Origin: Alphaproteobacteria bacterium | GTDB lineage: Bacteria; Pseudomonadota; Alphaproteobacteria; Rhizobiales; JAJFHC01 | Length of the DNA stretch: 64,000 bases | Assembly (NCBI GenBank): GCA_021775805.1 | Contig: JAJFHD010000090.1 | Coordinates: 310,001-374,000, forward strand | Direction of reading: 5' to 3' | Part shown: positions 1 to 8,039 of the stretch, piece after piece | How the letters are laid out: each line of letters begins with the position of its first letter | How positions within the stretch are numbered: the stretch's first letter is position 1 | Notes under the pieces: model-generated | Seen by the model: only the letters and a program-made list of their open reading frames with translations | Told to the model about the DNA's origin: nothing | Database searches by the model: none | Made by a program: the position numbers and the translations under genes

Positions 1-57
1 ATCCTGAACGGTGCCAGGCGCTGCGCTTACGCCGTCAAACCAAAGTCCAGTCACGGT

Positions 58-834
58 CTAGGACAGTAACAACCGCCCATAACCCTCGAGCGGCTTGTTG
101 TACCCGCATGATCTCAACGCATCCCAGATCATCGATGCATTGGAACAGAGCGTCGGTTTGCCGATTTCACGTTCGATTGCACCTACAGCTTCCGCGGATC
201 GAATGCCGGTACACGACACGAAAACGCCATCTGCGTCCGGGTGAACTGCTTCGACAGCGGCGCGCCTGATGGTGTCGGGAGAAAGCCGCGCCATGTCCTT
301 GTCGTTCTCGAGTCCAAACCCGTATAGGTTCAGCACTTCTACACCTTGAGATTCAAAGTACGAACGCATCTCCTGATTCACCGAGTCGATGTATGGCGTG
401 ACCATCGTTATTCTGTCTATATCCAGTTTCTTCAACGCATTGACTGCAGCGGTAACCGGCGTAACCACAGTCACCCCCGGCCGAACCGACTGTATGAGCC
501 GCGTCACCTCATCCGGCCCGATAGCCACACTGCCGGAGGTGCAGCTGTAGGTGATGACGTCGAGAGGAACGTCGTTGAGGATGAGCCGCGTGGCGTCCGC
601 CAGTTGCGGGCCCATCTTTCGCAGGTTTTCTACCGTGCACGGATTGGTGAGTTTCACCCGTCCGGTGTAGAAGGCAACTTCATCAGGCAGCATGCGGTGA
701 TAGTCGCGTTCTGTGATTTCGTCAGAACTGAGTGCGATGAGGCCGATGCGGTATTTCGCAAATGTTTCATCGGGTTGATACGAAAAATCCACAATCTTGG
801 TTGGCATTGATGGCAGGGGGCTGGCAATGTTCAT
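58..834 (-). CDS. Asp/Glu racemase / maleate isomerase-like enzyme
   Basis: Cytosolic enzyme of the aspartate/glutamate racemase superfamily (arylmalonate decarboxylase, maleate cis-trans isomerase and EutA branch), 258 residues. Two cysteines sit where the family has its catalytic pair: YSCTSGS (Cys98) and VSCTG (Cys208). The open frame begins 10 codons upstream, but GAGGAG at 841-846 lies six bases before the ATG at 834, so that start was chosen. It is followed, in the direction of transcription, by the window edge, and preceded by an EamA exporter on the same strand; an oxidoreductase and a PLP enzyme diverge beyond that, suggesting catabolism of an amino or dicarboxylic acid. EutA is possible, but no other ectoine genes are nearby. 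The substrate is unknown. Confidence 0.8.
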   Translation of the reverse strand: MNIASPLPSMPTKIVDFSYQPDETFAKYRIGLIALSSDEITERDYHRMLPDEVAFYTGRVKLTNPCTVENLRKMGPQLADATRLILNDVPLDVITYSCTSGSVAIGPDEVTRLIQSVRPGVTVVTPVTAAVNALKKLDIDRITMVTPYIDSVNQEMRSYFESQGVEVLNLYGFGLENDKDMARLSPDTIRRAAVEAVHPDADGVFVSCTGIRSAEAVGAIEREIGKPTLCSNASMIWDALRSCGYNKPLEGYGRLLLS

Positions 835-942
835 GACGTACTCCTCGTTCGGCATGCCGGACAACCGTTCGGCTCTTGGGTCGCAGGCTGATCCTGAAAC
901 TGAAAATATACCACAAAGAACATCAAGAGAAAGCGGTTCACG

Positions 943-1827
943 CTAAATCGGGTCGGGTGTCGCTTTGATCTGGGGTTTGCCCGGGCGTTGCGCAAAGATC
1001 AAGGTCGCAACGCCGATAAGAATGAGAACACCGCCGACAACCTTGAGTGGTGTTAGTTCTTCCTCGAGAAACAAGACGCTTTCGATGACGACGGCCACAG
1101 GCAGCAGAAGCAGGAAAGGGGCAACATTGTTGACAGGCAGGCGGCCGAGGAGATCGTACCAGATAGCATAGGCCAACGCTGTCATAATGAGCCCCATGTA
1201 GACGACTGCAATCCAGACGCTCCAGCCGGCTGACATGATTGCCTCCCATTGTCCGTCCTCGAACAGGTAAGACGCCACGAAGAGTTGGGGCGTGGCGCAA
1301 ATGGCAACGCCGGATATCATGACAAATCCACCAATTTCGCCAATGGAGCGGACCATGACCTGACCGATTGCCCACGTGAAGGCACCGCCAAGTACCATCA
1401 GAACATAGAGCTCCTGTCCCTCCAGTTTGGGTTCGCCAGAAAGCACGCCGACCCCGAGGAAGGCGACAAGCATTCCAGCGACCATCAATAAGGTTAAACG
1501 TTCGCGCAGGAACATTGCGGCCGTCAATGCAGCGAACGGCACCTCGGTTTGCACGATGAGGCCTGCCGTGGATGCGTCGAGATGTTTCAAGCCGGAGAAC
1601 GTCAGAGAGTATTGTATCGAGCCCGAAATCAGGGCGACCACAAACAGTTTGCCCCAGAGGTGTTTCGGGGGACGAAAGAACCAGACGAGCACCAGGGCCG
1701 TCAGTGTGAATCGCAGCGCCATCAGCAAGACGGGCGGAAAGTCCACGATGGCGACTTTGGCGAGGACAAAGCCTGTTGCCCACAACACGGGCACACTAAC
1801 CGCTTTCAGAATGTCGAGAGGTGTCAT
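943..1827 (-). CDS. EamA/DMT family transporter
   Basis: Inner-membrane permease of the drug/metabolite transporter superfamily, 294 residues from the ATG at 1827; the open frame allows a start ten codons earlier. About ten hydrophobic helices form two EamA repeats. The first includes FSGLKHLDASTAGLI, and the second ends in a helix followed by a short polar tail. This family usually exports amino acids or metabolites. It lies about 110 bp upstream of the racemase-like gene on the same strand and is divergent from the FAD oxidoreductase, so a shared regulatory region is expected between 1828 and 2048. A second, only distantly similar EamA gene lies at 4.8 kb. The substrate cannot be read from the sequence. 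Confidence 0.85.
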   Translation of the reverse strand: MTPLDILKAVSVPVLWATGFVLAKVAIVDFPPVLLMALRFTLTALVLVWFFRPPKHLWGKLFVVALISGSIQYSLTFSGLKHLDASTAGLIVQTEVPFAALTAAMFLRERLTLLMVAGMLVAFLGVGVLSGEPKLEGQELYVLMVLGGAFTWAIGQVMVRSIGEIGGFVMISGVAICATPQLFVASYLFEDGQWEAIMSAGWSVWIAVVYMGLIMTALAYAIWYDLLGRLPVNNVAPFLLLLPVAVVIESVLFLEEELTPLKVVGGVLILIGVATLIFAQRPGKPQIKATPDPI

Positions 1828-2048
1828 GAGATTGTTCCGCTCGTCTGGGCGGCGCAATCATCGAGTGATCGATGTCGAATGTGAGTACCCCGCAATCTGT
1901 CTTGGATTACGGATCATTTTCCCAACGCTGTCCATATAATAAATTTGACAGTGCGTACAAGCTTGGCGACAACCGGTTTCAAAGAGCATTCCGTGTGTGA
2001 TTTTTCTTGTTCACGGTGGCTTTGGTCCCGCCCTTACAGGAGTATCGA

Positions 2049-3293
2049 GTGAGCAAACACCAGGTGATCGTCATCGGCGCTGGAATCGTGGGTATTTGCA
2101 ACGCCATTGCTGCTCAGAAAAGAGGTCTGAACGTCTGTGTCGTTGACCGGCTGCCGCCGGGCGAGGCGTGCTCCTTCGGCAACGCCGGTGTTCTGGCAGC
2201 GTGGGGATGCGTCCCGATGGCGACGCCTGAAACTCTTCTTGAAACGCCCAAATGGCTTTTCAGTTCCAATGGACCACTAAAGATCCAGTGGCGCTATCTG
2301 CCCAAAGTGATTCCCTGGCTTGCAAAAATGGCGATGTCGGCAAACGCAGCGCAGATGGAACGGGCGGCGGATACTCTGTTTGCATTGAACAATTCAACGG
2401 TTGAACATTATCAGCGCCTGGCGAAAGAAGCAGGCGTTCCGGAGTTGATTGTCGAGAGCAATTACCTGCACGTTTTCCGGTCTGATCGGGACATCGACCT
2501 GAACCAGCGCGCCTATCGCATGAGACGCGACCGAGGCGCCAATATCACGGTACTGAAACACGGTGAAATCCGAGACGTTGAGCCTCACCTGTCACCTGAC
2601 TATCAAACCGGACTGTTGATCGGTCCTCAGGGTCATACCGTGAATCCCAACCGGCTGGTGACCGCGCTGGCATCCTTGTTTCAGCGTGGCGGCGGTGAAA
2701 TAAGGCAAGTGGAAGTCCAGAGTCTGGCGACCCGCAATGACAACGGTGTCGATGTCGTCACACAGAGCGAAACATTGGTCGCCGACAAGGTCGTCGTATC
2801 GGCAGGTGCATGGTCTCACCGATTGTTGAATCCCTTGGGAGTTCGAATTCCGCTTGAGGCGGAGCGGGGCTATCACGTGCGGTTTGCAGATACCGGTGTC
2901 ACCTTGAGCAATACGGTCCTCGAATCAGAGCACTACGTCGTCGCCAATGCCATGGAAGATGGTTTGCGTCTTGCCGGTACGGTTGAATTCGCCGGAGTTG
3001 ACGCGCCACCTGACTGGTCGCGCGCGGAAATGCTGAAACCGGTCGCCCGGGCGATGTTTCCCGATGCCGACCTTTCGACCGCCGAGGTATGGAGTGGGCC
3101 GCGACCCGCGCTTCCCGATGATCTACCGGCTGTTGGACCATGCCTCAATGCCCCGAACATTATCGCGGCTTTCGGCCACGGACACCTGGGACTGACCGGT
3201 GCACCGGGAACCGCCGAGATAGTATCGGGATTGCTGGTGGACGAAACACCAAATGTGGATTTGTCGCCGGTCGATCCCGGTCGCTTTGTGTAA
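2049..3293 (+). CDS. FAD-dependent D-amino acid dehydrogenase-like oxidoreductase
   Basis: DadA-type flavoprotein of 414 residues that probably oxidatively deaminates an amino acid or a secondary amine. The N-terminus has the Rossmann dinucleotide fold VIVIGAGIVG followed by a basic/acidic second strand end (CVVDR). The C-terminus has the family's second FAD-contact segment, GHGHLGLTGAPGT. The GTG at 2049 was chosen because AGGAG (2038-2042) is six bases upstream; an in-frame ATG at 2007 has no such site. The class III PLP gene starts 56 bp after the stop, so the two are probably co-transcribed and act in sequence on one amine compound. The electron acceptor and substrate are not visible from sequence. 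Confidence 0.85.
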   Translation: MSKHQVIVIGAGIVGICNAIAAQKRGLNVCVVDRLPPGEACSFGNAGVLAAWGCVPMATPETLLETPKWLFSSNGPLKIQWRYLPKVIPWLAKMAMSANAAQMERAADTLFALNNSTVEHYQRLAKEAGVPELIVESNYLHVFRSDRDIDLNQRAYRMRRDRGANITVLKHGEIRDVEPHLSPDYQTGLLIGPQGHTVNPNRLVTALASLFQRGGGEIRQVEVQSLATRNDNGVDVVTQSETLVADKVVVSAGAWSHRLLNPLGVRIPLEAERGYHVRFADTGVTLSNTVLESEHYVVANAMEDGLRLAGTVEFAGVDAPPDWSRAEMLKPVARAMFPDADLSTAEVWSGPRPALPDDLPAVGPCLNAPNIIAAFGHGHLGLTGAPGTAEIVSGLLVDETPNVDLSPVDPGRFV

Positions 3294-3349
3294 TAATTCA
3301 GATAGGGAACCGCCGAGATTTGGCGGGACGGAAGGTCAGGGCAAGCAAG

Positions 3350-4753
3350 ATGAAGACAAATCGGTCACTGGAGCGGAATCGGGCGGCCTTTCAATCGGAA
3401 GGTGAATCCAACCAGTCGGAGCGGCGCGCCGAATGGGCACAGGCGACCATTGCCTCCGACACCCGGGAAATGCTCGACAGGGACTCCCGTGCGTTTCTTC
3501 ATCAGTCGGTGTCGACGCCGTGCGTACAGGTCATCCGCAAGGCTGAAGGCATCTGGATCGAGGATGATCAGGGCCGTCGCTACATGGACTTTCACGGCAA
3601 CAGCGCACATCACATCGGTTATGGACATCCGAAACTCAAGGCGGCCATCTCCGCTCAGATGGACGACCTGCCGTTTGCACCGCGGCGATTTACTTGTGAG
3701 CCTGCCGTTGAGCTTGCCGAGAAGCTCGCCGAAATTTCTCCGGGCAACCTCAGCAAAGTTCTGTTTGCGACCGGCGGATCCGATGCCATTGAGATCGCCC
3801 TCAAAGTTGCGAGAACAGTCACCGGTAGATTCAAGACGATTTCTTTCTGGGATGCCTTTCATGGTGCCGGATTCGGAGCGGCGAGCGTTGGTGGGGAAGC
3901 CCTGTTCAGAAGTCACATCGCAGGTCCGCTGTTGCCGGGTGCGGAACATGTGGCGCCTTTCGCCTGTTACAGATGCCCGTACGGCTATCCCGATCTTGAA
4001 GCTCAGCCGACTCTGGAACTCTGCAAGGTCGCCTGCGCCAACATGGTCCGCTATGCTTTGGAGCGGGAAGGGGACGTGGCGGCCGTTGTTGCGGAGCCGG
4101 CGCGTGCCGTTCCCTACATTCCGCCGCCGGGGTTTTGGAAGTCGGTGCGTGAGGCCTGCAACGAGTATGGGGCCTTGCTGATCTTTGACGAAATTCCAAC
4201 CGGGTTGGGTAAAACCGGAAAGATGTTCGCCTGCGAGCATGACGATGTGGTGCCCGACATTCTGGTGATGGGCAAGTCCCTTGGCGGGGGAATCCTGCCC
4301 ATCGCTGCCACACTGTGCCGGCCTGATTTAGACCAGGCTCAGGATTTCGCGATCGGTCACTACACTCACGAAAAAAATCCCGTGACCACGCGTGCAGCGC
4401 TCACGACTATCGAGATTATCGAAGAGGAAGGGCTGGTCGAGAGAGCACACGTACTGGGGAAGCATGCACTCAACCGGCTCAACGAAATGAAATCGAAGCA
4501 TCAGATCATCGGAGACGTGCGGGGCAGGGGTCTGCTTTTGGGAGTCGAGCTGGTAACGGACAGAGAGCAAAAGACCCCAGCAGTCGATGCCGCAGAACAG
4601 GTGTACTATGAGGCATTGACGTCAGGACTGAGTTTCAAGGTGACCATGGGCAGCGTCTTGACCTTGTCGCCGCCTTTGAACATTGCCAGGGCGGATCTCG
4701 ATCATGCTCTTGATATTGTCGATTCTGCGATTGGAGCAGCAACTTTGAACTGA
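3350..4753 (+). CDS. Class III PLP-dependent aminotransferase / ammonia-lyase-like enzyme
   Basis: Fold-type I PLP enzyme of 467 residues. HIGYGHPKL is the substrate-domain start, LFATGGSDAIEIALK is the cofactor phosphate loop, IFDEIPTGLGKTG is the Asp that pairs with the pyridine nitrogen, and VMGKSLGGG carries the Schiff-base lysine (about residue 307). The ATG at 3350 gives the usual family length; the open frame runs 70 codons further upstream, but that part overlaps the oxidoreductase. A cysteine cluster (FACYRCPYGYP, then CKVACA) and the motif EPARAVPYIPPPG recall enzymes annotated as (R)-1-hydroxy-2-aminoethylphosphonate ammonia-lyase (PbfA). That identity is tentative because no phosphonate genes are visible nearby. 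It is probably in an operon with the preceding oxidoreductase and the following exporter. Confidence 0.85.
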   Translation: MKTNRSLERNRAAFQSEGESNQSERRAEWAQATIASDTREMLDRDSRAFLHQSVSTPCVQVIRKAEGIWIEDDQGRRYMDFHGNSAHHIGYGHPKLKAAISAQMDDLPFAPRRFTCEPAVELAEKLAEISPGNLSKVLFATGGSDAIEIALKVARTVTGRFKTISFWDAFHGAGFGAASVGGEALFRSHIAGPLLPGAEHVAPFACYRCPYGYPDLEAQPTLELCKVACANMVRYALEREGDVAAVVAEPARAVPYIPPPGFWKSVREACNEYGALLIFDEIPTGLGKTGKMFACEHDDVVPDILVMGKSLGGGILPIAATLCRPDLDQAQDFAIGHYTHEKNPVTTRAALTTIEIIEEEGLVERAHVLGKHALNRLNEMKSKHQIIGDVRGRGLLLGVELVTDREQKTPAVDAAEQVYYEALTSGLSFKVTMGSVLTLSPPLNIARADLDHALDIVDSAIGAATLN

Positions 4754-4824
4754 CAAGCCTTGGTCAGACTTCGCCTCCCCGGAGCAGCCGCGACCGGTGG
4801 CATCAACCGCGAGTTTTCTAGGTA

Positions 4825-5727
4825 ATGACTGGGCACGCGCCGTCAACTGCAACGTCTGCCAATATGAAATCGGCCGGGTTCATGATCGCGGCGATGTCGC
4901 TGTTTGCTGCAAGCGATGTGTTGATGAAGTACATTGGCGGTCAACTGCCCGTTGGAGAAATGATGTTCCTGCGGGGACTGTTTGCTACATCGTTCCTGAT
5001 CATCGCAATCAAGCTGGCGTCCAGCGACCGAATCCGGTTCAGAGACCTATTGAACCTCTGGAGTGTCTTCCGGGGACTATGCGAGGTTCTCATTACATTT
5101 CTGTTCCTGAATGCGTTGAACTTGTTGCCGATTGCATTGGCAACAACACTTTTGTTCGCCGCGCCGATATTCATGACCGCTCTGTCTATCCCGATTCTCG
5201 GTGAACGCGTTGGGATCTGGCGTTGGGGCGCAGTTGTGTTGGGATTCATTGGGGTGATTGTTGTGACCGCACCGGGAATTAACGACATGGGTATGGCAAT
5301 CTTTCTGCCTTTGGCAGCGGCTTGTGTCGTTGCCCTGCGGGACGTTCTTGTACGATTTGTGCCAGGTCACATTCCCTCCGGCAGTGTGGCGCTCACGACG
5401 TCGATCGCGGTCACGGCTGGCGGTGCGGTGAGTATTCCATTAGCCTGGGTCGGTCCCGACGCTACTCAATTGGGCTTGATGGCTCTCGCTGCGGCCATCG
5501 TTTGCAGCGCGTATCTTGTCTATATCCTCGCAACCCGATCCGGTGAGTTGTCCTTCACGGCGCCGTTCAAGTACGTAATCGTGCTATGGGCGATCCTGTT
5601 TGGGATGTTGATTTGGGATGAAGTGCCCACGGCGCACGAGTGGTTGGGAGCGCTCACTATTGTCATCTCCGGCCTGATAATTCTTTACCGCGAGAACCTC
5701 GGCAGGCCTGCGAACACGACCGTCTGA
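4825..5727 (+). CDS. EamA/DMT family transporter
   Basis: Inner-membrane transporter with two EamA repeats and about ten hydrophobic helices, 300 residues. The first repeat contains RGLFATSFLIIAIK and a helix ending in GERVGIWRWGAV, the typical end of the first half; the second ends in WDEVPTAHEWLGALTIV. It starts 71 bp after the PLP enzyme on the same strand and is probably the last gene of that operon, moving the substrate or product of the amine pathway. It is not a close copy of the EamA gene at 943-1827. An ATG at 4864 is an alternative start that would remove a short polar N-terminus. Confidence 0.85.
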   Translation: MTGHAPSTATSANMKSAGFMIAAMSLFAASDVLMKYIGGQLPVGEMMFLRGLFATSFLIIAIKLASSDRIRFRDLLNLWSVFRGLCEVLITFLFLNALNLLPIALATTLLFAAPIFMTALSIPILGERVGIWRWGAVVLGFIGVIVVTAPGINDMGMAIFLPLAAACVVALRDVLVRFVPGHIPSGSVALTTSIAVTAGGAVSIPLAWVGPDATQLGLMALAAAIVCSAYLVYILATRSGELSFTAPFKYVIVLWAILFGMLIWDEVPTAHEWLGALTIVISGLIILYRENLGRPANTTV

Positions 5728-5892
5728 GGACGAGGCCGGGGAGTGGTCAAGTGTTGGCGGGTGGTCTTTTCGGCCCGGTCTTGCGGGACTGTTCACATTC
5801 GGTTCATACTCATCCGGTGAGAATTGATGCGGATTTGACACAGTCGGGGGCGAATGTGTTTAGAAGCAACAACCAAAAACGGAGCTGATACC

Positions 5893-7998
5893 GTGAAAAC
5901 ACTGTTAACCCTGGTTGCCGCCGCAGCCGCATCACTCAGCCTGATTGCAGCACAATCGGCAGCCGCGCAAAAATCAGACGATGTGGTTTGTTTCTTCGAG
6001 CATGCCAATTTTACCGGCGACCGGGTCTGTGCACCTGCAGGTGAGCAGGTTGATTCACTTTTCGGCTTTAACGATTTGATCTCATCGATTTCCGTTCAGA
6101 ACGGCGTGAAAGTCAGGGTATGTACAGATAGCGATCTCAATGGGCGGTGCCAGTCCTTTGACAAGGATACACCGTTTGTCGGTAATCGGCTCAATGACAA
6201 GATCACGTCGTATGTCGTGACACGGGGACGGGCGACACCCACCCAGCGGCCGCAGGCGGCAAACACCGTCTGTTTCTATGAACATGCCAATCATCGTGGT
6301 CGGCGTTTGTGCGCAGCGGCCGGTGAAGTCATTCGCCAGGTGCCCGCCAACTGGAAGGACGCAATATCTTCGCTGCAGATAAAAGGAGATATCTCTGTCC
6401 AGGTGTGTGAGAGATCGCGGATGAGAGGACGTTGCCGGGAATTTGAGAAAGATACAGGATTTGTCGGAGACCGCTGGAACGATCAAATTTCCTCGTTTCG
6501 TGTTTCGGAGTTGGTTGAGCCGATCAAGCCCCAGGCCCGCAACAGCGTTTGCTTTTTTGAGCATGCCAAGTATCGAGGCAAGCGTTTATGTGCGAACGCC
6601 GGTCAGGCCGACCGCCGGATCGGTCAAGAGTGGAATGATAGAATTTCGTCGCTGAAATTGCGCGGGGCGGTCAGTGTCCAGGTTTGCGAAAAGGCGAGAT
6701 TTGGCGGGCGGTGCCGCGAGTTCTCGCGAGACCAAGAATTTGTCGGAGACAGATGGAACGACAAGATTTCATCCTACCGTGTCGTGTCGTCCGACGACGA
6801 TATCGCAGGAAACTCAACGAAACCGCAAAAACCACAAGCCAAAAACAGGGCGTGCTTCTATCAGCATGCCAACTTCCGAGGCCGTGAATTGTGTGTTCCG
6901 GCAGGCGACGTGCGCAATCAGTTGCCCAATCGCTGGAACGACAAAATTTCTTCGGTTCGGATTTTTGGTGACACCTCAGTCACCCTGTGCACGCGTCGGA
7001 GTCTCGCGGGCCGTTGTCAGAAAATCGAACGGAATACGGCATACATAGGGGATCGCTGGAACGACAGGATTTCTTCACTTCGCGCCAGACTGGAACGTGT
7101 CGGTGTTCATCCGGTCAAACCCGGCCAGATCTGCTTTTATGGTGAAACCCACTTCCGCGGCAAAGAGCTCTGCACAACAACTGCCGGATTCCCGCAACGG
7201 ATGCCAACCTCCATGAACAACAGCACGTCGTCGGTGCGGGTTCCGCAGGGTGCGACTGTTCTGATGTGCGATGGCAAAAGAATGAGCAAGGGCTGCATAC
7301 GCTTGGACCGTGACGTGGAGTACGTCGGTGACCAATGGAACAATCGCATTTCGTCGTTTCTCATTAAAACGAATGGAAATGTCCTTGGCGGTCCCGCAGA
7401 CGTCGATGAACCGCTGGATGGCCGCAAAGATGCATCTGTCTGCTTCTACACAAAGGCGAAATACAAGGGCAGGCACTTCTGCGCAAATCCCGGGGACGAT
7501 GTGGCAGAGTTGAATCAGCGCTGGAATGACCGGATCTCTTCGGTTCGCGTCGGCCGGGACAATGCGGTAAAGGTCTGTGAACATGTCGGATATGCCGGTC
7601 GCTGCCGCATTTATGAGGAGGATACCGTCTATGTCGGCGATCGCTGGAATGATCGGATTTCGTCCTTCCAGGTCAGAACAGGTGACGTGATCGACACGAT
7701 TACCAATGGCCGGCCTCCAAACAACGGTATCGTCCAGCATCCCTCTGACCAGATATGCTTCTTCAAGCAGAAGAAATATCGCGGTGTCCGTTTGTGCGCA
7801 GGCTCAGGTTCGGTTGTTCCACGTATGCCGGATGGCTGGGACGACAGTATTATCGGTGTCCGAAACTACGGCAGGGCGGTTCTGCAGATCTGTCAGGATC
7901 CGCGATTCCGTGGCGGGTGCTATACGATTGACGGTTCAAACAAGTCTCTGGGACCCTGGAACAACAAAACGTCGTCATTCAAGGTATGGTCGAAATAG
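5893..7998 (+). CDS. Secreted protein with seven tandem beta-gamma-crystallin-like (peptidase inhibitor I36-like) units
   Basis: Exported protein of 701 residues. The GTG at 5893 follows GGAG (5881-5884) and opens a clear signal peptide (VKTLLTLVAAAAASLSLIAA, cleavage after AAA). The rest is seven repeats of about 95 residues, starting near nucleotides 5986, 6269, 6548, 6850, 7131, 7438 and 7754. Each begins VCFFEHA-like, has four conserved cysteines and contains two Trp-Asn-Asp-x-Ile-Ser-Ser-like motifs. Twelve of the fourteen motifs fit (N/D)(N/D)xx(S/T)S, the double-clamp calcium site of beta-gamma-crystallins; unit 7 is the most degenerate. Linkers are Pro/Lys/Gln-rich. It is likely a calcium-binding periplasmic or surface protein, possibly an inhibitor. 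It is a single gene convergent with the GGDEF-EAL gene. Confidence 0.85.
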   Translation: MKTLLTLVAAAAASLSLIAAQSAAAQKSDDVVCFFEHANFTGDRVCAPAGEQVDSLFGFNDLISSISVQNGVKVRVCTDSDLNGRCQSFDKDTPFVGNRLNDKITSYVVTRGRATPTQRPQAANTVCFYEHANHRGRRLCAAAGEVIRQVPANWKDAISSLQIKGDISVQVCERSRMRGRCREFEKDTGFVGDRWNDQISSFRVSELVEPIKPQARNSVCFFEHAKYRGKRLCANAGQADRRIGQEWNDRISSLKLRGAVSVQVCEKARFGGRCREFSRDQEFVGDRWNDKISSYRVVSSDDDIAGNSTKPQKPQAKNRACFYQHANFRGRELCVPAGDVRNQLPNRWNDKISSVRIFGDTSVTLCTRRSLAGRCQKIERNTAYIGDRWNDRISSLRARLERVGVHPVKPGQICFYGETHFRGKELCTTTAGFPQRMPTSMNNSTSSVRVPQGATVLMCDGKRMSKGCIRLDRDVEYVGDQWNNRISSFLIKTNGNVLGGPADVDEPLDGRKDASVCFYTKAKYKGRHFCANPGDDVAELNQRWNDRISSVRVGRDNAVKVCEHVGYAGRCRIYEEDTVYVGDRWNDRISSFQVRTGDVIDTITNGRPPNNGIVQHPSDQICFFKQKKYRGVRLCAGSGSVVPRMPDGWDDSIIGVRNYGRAVLQICQDPRFRGGCYTIDGSNKSLGPWNNKTSSFKVWSK

Positions 7999-8009
7999 CA
8001 TTGTAGGAA

Positions 8010-8039
8010 TTAGGGCGTCTGTTTAAACAGATGCCCTAA
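8010..8039. terminator. Bidirectional terminator hairpin
   Basis: A near-perfect 30-base palindrome (TTAGGGC, one mismatch, TCTGTTT and its complement) lies between two convergent genes. It starts just after the crystallin-repeat stop and overlaps the last codons of the GGDEF-EAL gene. The symmetric A/T ends suit termination in both directions. Confidence 0.6.

Noticed and set aside
346..810. Long plus-strand frame opposite the racemase-like gene
   Set aside because: Antisense shadow with His/Arg-rich composition and no ribosome binding site.
58..834. Assignment as ectoine-utilisation protein EutA
   Set aside because: The family fits, but no other ectoine uptake or degradation genes are nearby, so only the superfamily is claimed.
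2592..3160. Minus-strand frames within the FAD oxidoreductase and similar long antisense frames at 3365-4240, 7075-7740, 12720-13823, 13859-15088, 23389-24510 and 54393-55661
   Set aside because: All lie opposite genes with strong family motifs; codon-position bias belongs to the sense strand.
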